This document shows, piece after piece, positions 15,704-23,555 of a DNA stretch of 64,000 nt. The DNA comes from Kitasatospora sp. NA04385. GTDB lineage: Bacteria; Actinomycetota; Actinomycetes; Streptomycetales; Streptomycetaceae. Made by a program: the position numbers and the translations under genes. The first letter of the stretch is position 1. Every line of letters starts with the position of its first letter. Under the pieces are notes generated by a model that searched no databases, had not been told where the DNA came from, and saw only the letters and a list, made by a program, of their open reading frames with translations. The stretch spans positions 8,275,239-8,339,238 of the forward strand of contig NZ_CP054919.1 of assembly GCF_013364235.1 (NCBI RefSeq). The letters run 5' to 3'.

Positions 15704-16840
15704 TCACTCTGTGGCGGACGGCTGCGGTTCGTCCGTCCGTTGAGCCGGAATGGGCACGACGGCACTGAGATCGAGGCGGCTGTTCATGTCCAGCCCGAAC
15801 CTGCCGTACGGGTTCACGTGGGTCCAGAACAGCGGCGACAGGCCCCTGCGGTCGGCGTCGGTGAGCCGGTCGGCCCACTGGGGATCGGCCGGGACCTGCT
15901 GCATCAGCAGGGTGTTGACGTGGACCAGGGCGGCCTGGAGCAGGTGCAGCGCCGGCATGCTGACCTCCTGGCTCTCCTTGTCCGCGCCGGTCAGGTCGCC
16001 GTCCTTGCCGTAGAACAGGTCCTGGTTCGCCGAGTTCCAGTTCTCGACCACCTGCAGGCCCTCGCCGATCTCCTGGCGCATCTCGGTGTCGGCCAGGTAG
16101 TCGCAGACGAACGAGGTCCGCACCGCCCGGCCCAGCTCCTCGATCGCCTGGTAGGTCGGGTGCTTGGGGCCGTTCATGGTGAAGCGCCGCAGCACCTGCT
16201 CGGCCTCGGCGGTGCCCAGCCGCAGCGCGGTGGTGTACTTCACGATCCGGTCGTACTGCTGGGCGATCAGGTCCCGGTCGATCGTGCGGGTGGACAGCAC
16301 CGGCGCCAGGGTCGGCCAGTTCGCGTCCTCCCCGGCGGCCGGGTAGATCATCACCCCCGGTCCTCGGTAGCGGTTGTGCCACTCCGTCATCAGGTTCGAG
16401 GACCGGGAGCCGAACTCGCGGCCGTCGGAGGCGCACGCCGTCCCGGTGCCCCACCACAGCTCGTCGCGGGCGGCGAAGGCGGCGTTGACCAGCTGCACCA
16501 GCGCGGCGCGCAGGTTGGCCCGGTTCACGAACAGGTGCCGCACCCGCCGCAGCGTCGCCCCGCTCTCGCCGTGCTTGCCGGTCACCGCGACCCGCTTGAT
16601 CCCCATGTTGGTACCCAGCCCGAACAGCACCAGCAGCAGCCGGCGCCGCAGCGTGTCCTCCGGCAGGTTCTCGCGGGTGGCCACCGAGGTGAACTCGGCG
16701 GTGAAGTCGGTGTCGAAGAACGCGCCCTCCTTCAACGGCTGCTCGACGTACCGCTCCAGCAGGCCGATCGCGTCCATCACCGGCCGGTAGGCGGTGTTGT
16801 TGCACTTCAACGTCAGGGACCGCAGCAGCGGCGAGAGCAT
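15704..16840 (-). pseudogene. Tn3-family transposase remnant with internal deletion
   Basis: The 378 codons correspond to the C-terminal part of a roughly 1000-aa Tn3-family transposase. The first catalytic Asp region is present (GTACASDGREFGSRSSNLMT), as are the distal helices (TALRLGTAEAEQVLRRFT, HPTYQAIEELGRAVRTSFVC, VVENWNSANQDLFYGKDG, VNTLLMQQV, FWTHVNPYGRFGLDM). After RYRGPGVMIYP the block holding the second catalytic Asp (the usual THGASVVGFA region) is missing, and sequence resumes at ANWPTLAPVLSTRTIDRDLI. The N-terminal 60 % is absent beyond 16840. It is inactive by truncation and internal deletion, although the remaining frame is open. Confidence 0.8.
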
Positions 16841-17088
16841 CCGGCGCCAGTGCGCCGAGTAGGAGGACCGCAGTGAGCGGCTGGGGCGGGTCGTGGAATC
16901 GGGGGGTGCTCCTCGAACGAGCGCGCCGGGCGGGCGGCACGCGGTCCGTGGCGGCTCGGCCGGTTCGGCGTCGTGGCGATCCGGTCGCCCGGTGGCAAGA
17001 CGTTCCCGCAGTTCCTCCGGTCGGGTCCGGTGCGCGGCGGCCTCGGCGGCCTCGGCGGACGGGCACCGGCCGGAGTCCGCACCCTGGA

Positions 17089-17102
17089 TTGAACGTGTTC
17101 AA
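17089..17102. promoter_or_regulatory. Palindromic operator upstream of the DoxX-like operon
   Basis: TTGAACGTGTTCAA is a perfect palindrome (TTGAAC-GT-GTTCAA) 97 bases before the GTG of the first operon gene, of the kind bound by TetR-family repressors. The surrounding 16841-17198 gap has no convincing gene and probably contains the promoter. No regulator gene is adjacent. Confidence 0.55.
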
Positions 17103-17198
17103 AATTTGCGGCATGATCAGCGCTGTGAGACCCGGGGAAGGACGGGGCCGGCGCCGCCGTGCCCTGCGCCCGGGTGGTCGCGGGAGAGAGGGGGGACC

Positions 17199-17660
17199 GT
17201 GGTAGACATCGGCAGGACTCGCTGGCCGGCCGGCGCGGTCGCGTTGATGTGGTGGTACGAGGGCTTCTGGTGCAAGGTCTTTCCCGGACGGGCGGACCAG
17301 CGGGCCATCGTGGAGGGGCTGCCTCTGCTGCCGGCCGGTGCGGCGAGCGCGTTGCTGGTCGCCATCGGCCTGGCCGAGGTCGCGCTCGGGGTGTGGGTCC
17401 TGCTGGGGCGCCGCCCGTACGCCGCCGCCCTCGTGCAGACGGCCCTGGTCGTCGGCTTCAACACCGGCGGCCTGCTCGTCGGCGCGCAGCACATCCCCGA
17501 GCCCGGCCGACTGGTGGTCCAGGATCTCGGCTTCCTCGCGCTGATCTGGCTCGTCGCCGCCCGCCGCCCCGCGAACGGCGCACCGCGTGAAGGCGGCGCA
17601 CCGCGCGAGGACGGCGCGTCGCGGGGGAGCGGCGTCGCACGGGAGCTCTGGGCGCGATGA
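17199..17660 (+). CDS. DoxX-like membrane protein
   Basis: A 153-aa integral membrane protein with four hydrophobic segments (ALMWWYEGFWCKVF, AASALLVAIGLAEVALGVWV, AAALVQTALVVGFNTGGLLV, LGFLALIWLVAA), matching the DoxX-like family often found with DUF3419 and DUF2071 genes. GTG 17199 follows a GGAGAGAGGGGGG tract. The C-terminal 35 residues are a low-complexity Pro-Arg-Glu repeat (GAPREGGAPREDGA) that is repeated at the start of the next protein. Its stop overlaps the ATG of the next gene. Confidence 0.8.
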   Translation: MVDIGRTRWPAGAVALMWWYEGFWCKVFPGRADQRAIVEGLPLLPAGAASALLVAIGLAEVALGVWVLLGRRPYAAALVQTALVVGFNTGGLLVGAQHIPEPGRLVVQDLGFLALIWLVAARRPANGAPREGGAPREDGASRGSGVARELWAR

Positions 17661-17736
17661 CCCCCGCCGCCCCGACCCGCCGCCCCGCGAACCGCGCACC
17701 GCGCGAAGACCGCGCACCGCGCGAAGACGGCGCACC
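17561..17736 (+). repeat. Duplicated repeat tract bridging two genes
   Basis: A roughly 55-60-bp block beginning CCGCCGCCCCGCGAAC occurs at about 17561-17620 (end of the DoxX-like gene) and again at about 17677-17736 (start of the DUF3419 gene). In both places it is read to give RRPAN-APRE peptides. Within each block a 15- to 18-bp unit containing GCGCACCGCGCGA is repeated two or three times. Confidence 0.7.
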
Positions 17737-18679
17737 GCGCACCCCGGGCCCCGCCGCCGGGACGCCCTGGCGGCAGGGCCGGCTGCTCGCCGGGCCCGCC
17801 CGTCGCCCCCGGGTGCTCTTCGGCCGCATGTACGAGGACCCGGCCGTCGAGCTCGCCGCCTTCCCGCCGCCCGGCGCCCGGGTGCTGTGCATCGCCTCCG
17901 CCGGGGACACCGCGGCCGCGCTCGCCGCGGCCGGGTACGAGGTCACCGCCATCGACCTGAACCCGGCCCAACTCGCCTACGCCAGGACCCGGCTGGAGGA
18001 CGGGGCGCCCGCCGCGACCGGCACGGCCGAACGGCTCACCGGCCTGGGCCGCGCCGCGGCCGCCGCCCTGCTGCCCGGGTGGCGGCCCGCCGCCGTCGCC
18101 GACTTCCTGCGCCTCGACGACCCCGGCGAACAGCGGCGCCGTTGGACGGCCGAGTTCGACGGCCCCGGGCTGCGCCTGCTGGCCGCCGCCGCCCTGCGGC
18201 CCGCCGGGGCGCTCGCCACTGTCCTGCGCCCGGGCTTCCGGTGCGTGCTTCCGCGCGGCTTCGACGAGGTGTTGCTGCGCAGGATCGCCCGGACCGTCGC
18301 CCGGCACCCCAACGCCGCCAACGACTGGGCCTGGCGACTGCTGCTCGGCCGCGAACGCCCCGGCGCCACCGGCGGGATCGCCGCCCCCGGACGGGTGCGG
18401 CTGGTGCGGGGCGAGGTCGTCGAGCACCTGGAGCGGTGCGCCGCCGGGAGCTACGACGCGGTGACGCTCTCCAACGTGGTCGACGGGCCCGGCCCGGAGT
18501 TCGCCCGGCGGCTGCGCGCCGCCGTCGAGCACGCGGTCCGCCCGGGCGGGACCGCGGTGGTGCGCAGCCTGCGCGAACCGGGCCCCGGCGGGGCCGGACG
18601 CGCCGCCGAGGACCGGTCGGCGATCTGGGGCGTGGTGCGGGTCGTCCGTACCAGAACGGATGGAGTGGGGAACCGATGA
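17657..18679 (+). CDS. DUF3419 (BtaA-like) SAM-dependent aminocarboxypropyl transferase family protein
   Basis: A 340-aa protein. After a repetitive Pro/Arg-rich N-terminus (about 45 aa), residues 55-120 match DUF3419: FGRMYEDPAVE, VLCIASAGDTAAALAAAGYE and AIDLNPAQLAYARTRL, the SAM-binding core. The C-terminal half includes SYDAVTLSNVVDG and AVRPGGTAVVRSL. The characterised member, BtaA, moves the 3-amino-3-carboxypropyl group of SAM to diacylglycerol in betaine-lipid synthesis. Here the substrate is unknown. ATG 17657 overlaps the preceding stop, and the stop overlaps the next ATG, so it is the centre of a coupled operon with a methyltransferase two genes on. Confidence 0.8.
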   Translation: MTPAAPTRRPANRAPREDRAPREDGAPRTPGPAAGTPWRQGRLLAGPARRPRVLFGRMYEDPAVELAAFPPPGARVLCIASAGDTAAALAAAGYEVTAIDLNPAQLAYARTRLEDGAPAATGTAERLTGLGRAAAAALLPGWRPAAVADFLRLDDPGEQRRRWTAEFDGPGLRLLAAAALRPAGALATVLRPGFRCVLPRGFDEVLLRRIARTVARHPNAANDWAWRLLLGRERPGATGGIAAPGRVRLVRGEVVEHLERCAAGSYDAVTLSNVVDGPGPEFARRLRAAVEHAVRPGGTAVVRSLREPGPGGAGRAAEDRSAIWGVVRVVRTRTDGVGNR

Positions 18680-19458
18680 AGTACCTGTTGCAGCGCCACC
18701 CCGTCCCGATCCGGGCCCGCTTCGCGCACTCGCTGGTCCTCACCTACGCCCTGCCGCCGCAGGTCCTGGAGCCGCTGCTGCCGCCGGGGCTCGCCCTCGA
18801 CACCTACACCGACGCCTCCGGCACCGAGCACGGGTTCGTCGCCGCGGCCCTGGTGGACACCCGGGACCTGCGGCCCGCCTTCCTGCCGGCCGGCCTCGGC
18901 GCCGACCGGATCCTCACCGGGTACCGCATCTTCACCCGCTTCCCCACGCCCGGGGGCCGGTCCATGCGCGGGCTGAAGATCCTCCGCAGCGACACCGACA
19001 GCCGCGCCATGGCCGTCGGCGGCAACCTGCTCACCCGCTACCACTACCGGCTGGCCCGGATCGGCAGCCGGGTCGTCGGCGACACCCTGGAGTTCCGGGT
19101 CCTCAGCCGCGACGGCCGGGCCGACCTGCACGTGCGGGCCGACCTCGCGGGCACCCCCGCGGACCTGCCCGCGGGCAGCCCGTTCGCCGGAGCCAAGGAC
19201 GCCCGGCGCTTCGCCGGCCCGCTGCCCTACACCTTCGAGCACGAGCCGCAGACCGCGTCGATGATCGTGGTCAAGGCCGTCCGGGCCCACTGGGAGCCCA
19301 CCCCGGTGACCGTCGAACTGCCCACCCCGCCCACCTTCTTCGCGCACGGCCCCTTCGCCGGGACGACACCCGTCCTCGCCAACGCCTTCCACGTCGCCGA
19401 CCTCGACTACGGCTGGGAGGCCGGCCGGCGCCGCGCCGAGAACGGGGCCGAGCGATGA
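18676..19458 (+). CDS. DUF2071 family protein
   Basis: A 260-aa cytoplasmic protein of the DUF2071 (YqjF-like) family, with an acetoacetate-decarboxylase-like fold. Typical features are LTYALPPQVLEPLLPPGLAL near the N-terminus, FTRFPTPGGRSMRGLKILRS in the middle and ANAFHVADLDYGWEAG at the end. No catalytic activity is established for the family. ATG 18676 lies within the ATGA overlap with the previous gene, and its own stop overlaps the next ATG at 19455. Confidence 0.8.
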   Translation: MKYLLQRHPVPIRARFAHSLVLTYALPPQVLEPLLPPGLALDTYTDASGTEHGFVAAALVDTRDLRPAFLPAGLGADRILTGYRIFTRFPTPGGRSMRGLKILRSDTDSRAMAVGGNLLTRYHYRLARIGSRVVGDTLEFRVLSRDGRADLHVRADLAGTPADLPAGSPFAGAKDARRFAGPLPYTFEHEPQTASMIVVKAVRAHWEPTPVTVELPTPPTFFAHGPFAGTTPVLANAFHVADLDYGWEAGRRRAENGAER

Positions 19459-20327
19459 GGCGGGCCCCGGCCGGGCGGCGGAGCAACGGCCCGGCCGCCC
19501 CGGAACCGGTCCGCTTCTCCGGAGTGCGGGAGGTCGTCCGCTACAACTGGCCGCTGTACGCGGCGGGCTGCCTCGCCGCCGGAGCGGGCCTCGCGCTCGC
19601 GCGGCGGCTCCCCGGGCCCGCCGCCACCCTCGCCCGGGCGGGCGCGGGCGCGGCCGCCGCCCTGCTGACCAGCAGCACGGCCGCCACCTGGTGGGTCTAC
19701 GACCGCTCGGAACTGCGCACCTTCGACTGGCTGGAGGAACTGCTGCCGACCGGCCCGGGCGAGCACCTGGTCCTCTCCTCCGGCCTCGACGAGGCCAGCC
19801 GTCCGGTGGCGACCCGCTGGCCGCACCACCCCCAGACGGTGGTGGACCTCTACGACCCCGCCCTGATGACCGAGGGCTCGATCCGCCGGGCCCGCCACCA
19901 CGTGCCGCCCGCCCCGCGCACCCGCCCCGGACGGCACGACCGCCTGCCGGCGGCGACCGCCTCGGCCGACACCGTCCTCGCCGTCTTCGCCGCCCACGAA
20001 CTGCGCCGGGCGGCGGACCGGCACGGGCTCTTCGCCGAATGCGCCCGGGTCCTGCGCCCCGGCGGCCGCCTCGTCCTGGTCGAGCACCTGCGGGACGCCG
20101 CCAACACCGCGGTCTACGGGCCCGGCGCCCAGCACTTCTTCTCCCGGCGGACCTGGCTCCGGGCCGCGGACGGCGCGGGCCTGCACCTCGTCGCGCAACG
20201 CCGGATCGGCGGCCTGGTCACCGCACTCGTCCTCGCCGCCCCGACCGATACCGCCCCGACCGATACCGCCCCACCCGTCGCGTCCCCGCCCGTCACCACC
20301 CCGACCGGAAAGCACCCCGCACCGTGA
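19455..20327 (+). CDS. Membrane-anchored class I SAM methyltransferase
   Basis: A 290-aa protein. Residues about 35-80 contain hydrophobic helices (YAAGCLAAGAGLALARRL, AAALLTSSTAATWWVY). The rest is a Rossmann methyltransferase: HLVLSSGLDEASRPVA as a degenerate motif I, VVDLYDPALM, a promoter-proximal acidic region and late motif VLRPGGRLVLVEHLRD, as in methyltransferase family 11. Next to a BtaA-like protein it could supply the N-methylation step (the BtaB role), but the motif I region is unusual and substrate assignment is only an inference. The stop overlaps GTG 20324 of the next gene. Confidence 0.75.
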   Translation: MRRAPAGRRSNGPAAPEPVRFSGVREVVRYNWPLYAAGCLAAGAGLALARRLPGPAATLARAGAGAAAALLTSSTAATWWVYDRSELRTFDWLEELLPTGPGEHLVLSSGLDEASRPVATRWPHHPQTVVDLYDPALMTEGSIRRARHHVPPAPRTRPGRHDRLPAATASADTVLAVFAAHELRRAADRHGLFAECARVLRPGGRLVLVEHLRDAANTAVYGPGAQHFFSRRTWLRAADGAGLHLVAQRRIGGLVTALVLAAPTDTAPTDTAPPVASPPVTTPTGKHPAP

Positions 20328-20752
20328 CCCACCTGCTCACCCTGGAGGGCCAACTGCGCCTGGTGGGCGCCGCCCTGATCGCGATGGGCGCCCTGCACGC
20401 CGTCCTGCCGCGGTTCATCGGCTGGCCGTCCGACCTCGCCGGCACCACCCTGCTGACCCGTCAGGTCTCCTACGTCCACCTCTTCTTCATCGCCCTGACC
20501 TGCGTCCTGCTCGGCCTGCTGCCCCTGCTGCTCGCCCCGGACCTGCTCGCCGGGGGCCGGCTCGGCACCGCCCTGCTGGCCGCGCAGACGCTCTTCTGGG
20601 GCCTGCGCTGGCTCTTCGAGTTCACGGTGTTCTCCCCGGAACTGTGGCGCGGCGACCGCCTGCGGACCGCCGCCCACGTCGCCCTGTCGGTGCTGTGGAC
20701 CTGGGTGACGGCCGTGTTCACCTGCGCGCTGGTGGTGACGCTCCGCGGATGA
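20324..20752 (+). CDS. Four-helix membrane protein, last gene of the operon
   Basis: A 142-aa integral membrane protein with four predicted helices (LVGAALIAMGALHAVLPRF, YVHLFFIALTCVLLGLLPLL, LGTALLAAQTLFWGLRWLF, LSVLWTWVTAVFTCALVV). No family is named with confidence. GTG 20324 is fused to the preceding stop (GTGA), so all five genes 17199-20752 form one translationally coupled transcript. It may partner the methyltransferase or the DoxX-like protein in the membrane. Confidence 0.7.
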   Translation: MTHLLTLEGQLRLVGAALIAMGALHAVLPRFIGWPSDLAGTTLLTRQVSYVHLFFIALTCVLLGLLPLLLAPDLLAGGRLGTALLAAQTLFWGLRWLFEFTVFSPELWRGDRLRTAAHVALSVLWTWVTAVFTCALVVTLRG

Positions 20753-20888
20753 GCGCCGGGGCGGCGCCGCCCGGTGCCGCCCCGCCCCGTCCGCCCGTCA
20801 ACTTTCCGCGTCCGGAAGGAACGTCCGGCCCGAAGCGGGGCAGACGTGTCCCGACGGAACCGGCGGGAGAGCGGGAAGAGGCGGACGA

Positions 20889-21200
20889 ATGAGCGAGGGG
20901 ACGAGTGCGCTGCTGTGGATCGGCGCCGCCGTACTGGTGGCGGTGACGCTCGTTGCGGCGATCGTGCTGGTGGTCAAACTGGTGCGCACCCGGCGGCTGT
21001 TGGCCGACACGGGCATCCCGATGTCGAAGAAGGTGCTGTTCTGGGGGGCCATCGTCTACCTGATCTCCCCGGTGGACCTACTGCCCGACCCGGTCCTGAT
21101 CGACGACCTCGGCGTCCTGCTGCTGGCCCTGCGCTCGCTCAACAAGGCCGTCCCCAAGGGCGCCCTCCGCCGCCCGTCCCGCGCCGACCGCCGGCCGTGA
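20889..21200 (+). CDS. DUF1232 (YkvA-type) membrane protein
   Basis: A 103-aa protein with an N-terminal transmembrane helix (LLWIGAAVLVAVTLVAAIVL) and the diagnostic DUF1232 core KVLFWGAIVYLISPVDLLPD, then PVLIDDLGVLLLALRSL. ATG 20889 has a GGAAGAGGCGG leader. The family is widespread in bacteria without a defined function. A single gene, not coupled to its neighbours. Confidence 0.85.
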   Translation: MSEGTSALLWIGAAVLVAVTLVAAIVLVVKLVRTRRLLADTGIPMSKKVLFWGAIVYLISPVDLLPDPVLIDDLGVLLLALRSLNKAVPKGALRRPSRADRRP

Positions 21201-21208
21201 CGTCGGAC

Positions 21209-21253
21209 GGTTTCGCGGTGGGCGGTTTCGCGGTGGGCGGTTTCGCTGCGGGC
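21209..21253 (+). repeat. Three tandem 15-bp repeats
   Basis: GGTTTCGCGGTGGGC occurs twice in a row (21209-21223, 21224-21238), then a third copy with two changes (21239-21253). The tract is in the intergenic space before the YihY/BrkB gene and is not a plausible coding sequence. Confidence 0.8.
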
Positions 21254-21302
21254 GGGGCGGGCATCCGGTTCGGGCGACCGGTGCGGCGCGTTCGGGTTCT
21301 CA

Positions 21303-22223
21303 GTGGGTGGGGGGTCTGCGGTGGCCGGGTCGCCGGAGGGGCGCAGACGGTGGTGGCGGGCGCTGCGGCGCACGCCGTTGACGATGTGGAACGACGACAT
21401 CACCGACTTCGCGGCGGCGCTGACGTACTACGCGGTCCTGGCGATCCTTCCGGCGCTGCTGGCCACGGTGGTGGGCTTCGCGCTGATCAGCCCGGCCGCG
21501 GCGCGCGAGGCGGCGGTGCAGCTGGCGGCGCTGCTGCCCGGTCAGGCCGGGGCGGAGGTGGGCGGGGTGCTGGCCCAGGCGCTGGGCGGCGGTTCGGCCG
21601 GCTGGACGCTGCTGGTCGCGGGCGCCGGCAGCGCGCTGTGGTCGTGCTGCAGCTACCTCGCGGTGTTCCGGCGGGCGCTGCACCGGATGCACGGCACCAG
21701 CGACCGGCGCTCCCCGCTGCGCAAGGTCCCGCGGATCGTGGTGACCGCGGCGGTGCTGCTGGTGCTGCTGGCGGTGAGCGCCCTGGCGCTGATCCTGAGC
21801 GGCCCGGTCGCCGAGGGGGCGGGCCGGGTGCTGCACCTGGGCGGGACGGCCCCGCTGGTGCTGTCGGCGATCCGCTGGCCCGTCCTGCTGGTGGTGGCCG
21901 CGGCGCTGGTGCTGATCGTCTTCCGCACGGGGCCCGAGCAGGCGTGGCGCCGGTGGGGCAGCCTGCCGGGCGGCGTGCTGGCGGCGGTGCTCTGGCTGGT
22001 CTTCTCGGCGGGCTTCGCGCTGTACACCAGCGTGCTCGGGACCTACAGCCACCTCTACGGTTCGCTGGCGGGAACGGTGGTGTTCCTGATCTGGCTCTGG
22101 CTCTCCAACCTGGCCCTGCTGGCGGGCGCCCAGTTCACCGCGGAACTGCGCCGCGCCGCCGGGCTCCCCGTCGCCCCGGAGCCGACCGCCGTGCCCGAAC
22201 GGGTGGGCCCGGACGCGCGCTGA
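21303..22223 (+). CDS. YihY/BrkB family membrane protein
   Basis: A 306-aa polytopic inner-membrane protein of the YihY/virulence factor BrkB family. Diagnostic pieces are ITDFAAALTYYAVLAILPAL near the N-terminus, GSALWSCCSYLAVFRRALHRM, the Gly-rich SLYG...LYGSLAGTVVFLIWLWLSN segment and LAGAQFTAELRR near the C-terminus. The start is GTG 21303 or, more likely from the GGTGGGGGG tract before it, GTG 21321. Physiological function is not established for the family. Confidence 0.85.
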   Translation: MGGGSAVAGSPEGRRRWWRALRRTPLTMWNDDITDFAAALTYYAVLAILPALLATVVGFALISPAAAREAAVQLAALLPGQAGAEVGGVLAQALGGGSAGWTLLVAGAGSALWSCCSYLAVFRRALHRMHGTSDRRSPLRKVPRIVVTAAVLLVLLAVSALALILSGPVAEGAGRVLHLGGTAPLVLSAIRWPVLLVVAAALVLIVFRTGPEQAWRRWGSLPGGVLAAVLWLVFSAGFALYTSVLGTYSHLYGSLAGTVVFLIWLWLSNLALLAGAQFTAELRRAAGLPVAPEPTAVPERVGPDAR

Positions 22224-22323
22224 CCGGCGCCGGGCGGCGGTCGGTGGCCGACCGCGCCGGGTCGGGCCGGGCCCGGCGAACATTTCGGTGGCGACGGGCC
22301 GGCAGAACTGCCAGAGTGCACCG

Positions 22324-22830
22324 GTGCTGAACGAATCCGACGTACTGGACGTGCTGGACCTGCTGGACGAAGCGGGGGTGGCGGCCTGGGTGGACGGCGG
22401 CTGGGGCGTGGACGCCCTGCTCGGCCGGACCACCCGACCCCATGGGGACCTTGACCTGGTCGTCCTGCTGGACCAGCTCGACGCGGTGCGGGAGGCGCTG
22501 GCCGGGGCCGGGTTCACGGAGGTCCTGCGGGACTGGCTCCCCACTTCGCTGGCCGTCGCGGACGGCGCGGGCCGGGAGATCGACCTGCACCCCGTCGTCG
22601 GGTCCCTCCGCGAAGGCGGACAGCAGCTCCTCCCGGACGGTCAACGGTTCCACTACCCGGCGCCGGTGACCGGGACCATCGGCGGACGCCCGGTCCCGTG
22701 CGTCGACGCGGCCACCCAGGTGCAGTGCCACCTCGGCTACGAGCCCACGGACAAGGACCGGCGCGACATGGAACGGCTGCACGCGGGCACGGGGGTCGAG
22801 CTCCCCCCGGACTACCCGTCCGCGCCCTGA
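22324..22830 (+). CDS. Lnu/ANT-like nucleotidyltransferase
   Basis: A 168-aa nucleotidyltransferase-fold protein. The signature GGWGVDALLGRTTRPHGDLD with following LVV matches lincosamide nucleotidyltransferases and aminoglycoside-2''-adenylyltransferase-type enzymes. The Asp pair (DLDLV) should bind catalytic metal, and a conserved late part (VDAATQVQCHLGYEPTDKDR) agrees with the family. GTG 22324 gives the family-typical N-terminus MLNESDVLDVLD; GTG 22288 is a longer alternative. Such enzymes can inactivate antibiotics by adenylylation, but many chromosomal members have no shown resistance role. Confidence 0.8.
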   Translation: MLNESDVLDVLDLLDEAGVAAWVDGGWGVDALLGRTTRPHGDLDLVVLLDQLDAVREALAGAGFTEVLRDWLPTSLAVADGAGREIDLHPVVGSLREGGQQLLPDGQRFHYPAPVTGTIGGRPVPCVDAATQVQCHLGYEPTDKDRRDMERLHAGTGVELPPDYPSAP

Positions 22831-22969
22831 AGGACCGCCGGCCGATCGGGCGCCCCACCCGCGGGCAGCACCGGCCAGCGCCGGGGCCGGCCCGAAACCC
22901 CTTGGACGGCACCGGGACCGGCTTGCTGGAATGGGGGGCGGCCGACGGCGGAGCGGAAGGGGCCCGGCG

Positions 22970-23458
22970 ATGAGCGAGATCAGGCTGCACCTGTCGGTGC
23001 GCGGCCTCACCGACGCGGACCTGCCGGCCTGCGGCTGGGCCGGTTCGCCCAAGCACGTGCGCGAGCTCGCCCACCAGATCCGCCGCGCCGAGGCGGGCGA
23101 GATCGACTACCTGGCGGTCTGCACGCCGGTCGGGCTGCCGGTGGCGGTCGGCGGCGTCGACTACACGGTCAGGCCCGGGGCCGGCACGCTCCGGCAGCTC
23201 GGTGTCCACCCGGCGCTGCAGTCCTGCGGGATCGGCACGCTGCTGATCCGCGCCGCCGAGCAGCGGATCGGCGCCCGGGGCCTGACCCGCGCCGAACTCG
23301 GCGTCGAGGAGGGCAACCCGCGCGCCCGCGCCCTCTACGAACGCCTGGGCTACCGGGCCTTCGGCCGGGAACCCGACTCCTGGGAGGTGGAGGCCGAGGA
23401 CGGCTCGCTCCGGCGGTACGAGACGATGTGCACCCTGATGGGCAAGAACCTGGCCTGA
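22970..23458 (+). CDS. GNAT-family N-acetyltransferase
   Basis: A 162-aa acyl-CoA-dependent acetyltransferase. The acetyl-CoA loop is LGVHPALQSCGIGTLLIRAA (Q/R-x-x-G-x-G/A equivalent QSCGIGTL), followed by ELGVEEGNPRARALYERLGY, the classic GNAT motif B. ATG 22970 is preceded by GGAAGGGG. A single gene with unknown acceptor. The 12-bp GC-rich repeats begin immediately after its stop. Confidence 0.85.
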   Translation: MSEIRLHLSVRGLTDADLPACGWAGSPKHVRELAHQIRRAEAGEIDYLAVCTPVGLPVAVGGVDYTVRPGAGTLRQLGVHPALQSCGIGTLLIRAAEQRIGARGLTRAELGVEEGNPRARALYERLGYRAFGREPDSWEVEAEDGSLRRYETMCTLMGKNLA

Positions 23459-23461
23459 CAC

Positions 23462-23555
23462 CGCCCGCCGAGCCGCCCGCCGAGCCGCCCGCCGGGTGGT
23501 CCAGCGCTCGGGCGCGGTTCAGCGTTCGGACGCGGTTCAGCGCTCGGGCGCGGCG
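23462..23555. repeat. Two short tandem repeat arrays
   Basis: GCCGCCCGCCGA-type 12-bp units repeat three times at 23462-23494. An 18-bp unit beginning CAGCGCTCGGGCGCGG repeats three times with single-base changes at 23502-23555, entering the 3' end of the convergent regulator gene. Confidence 0.75.

Noticed and set aside
23462..23555. Tandem repeats considered as a CRISPR-like array
   Set aside because: Units are adjacent without spacers and no cas gene is near.
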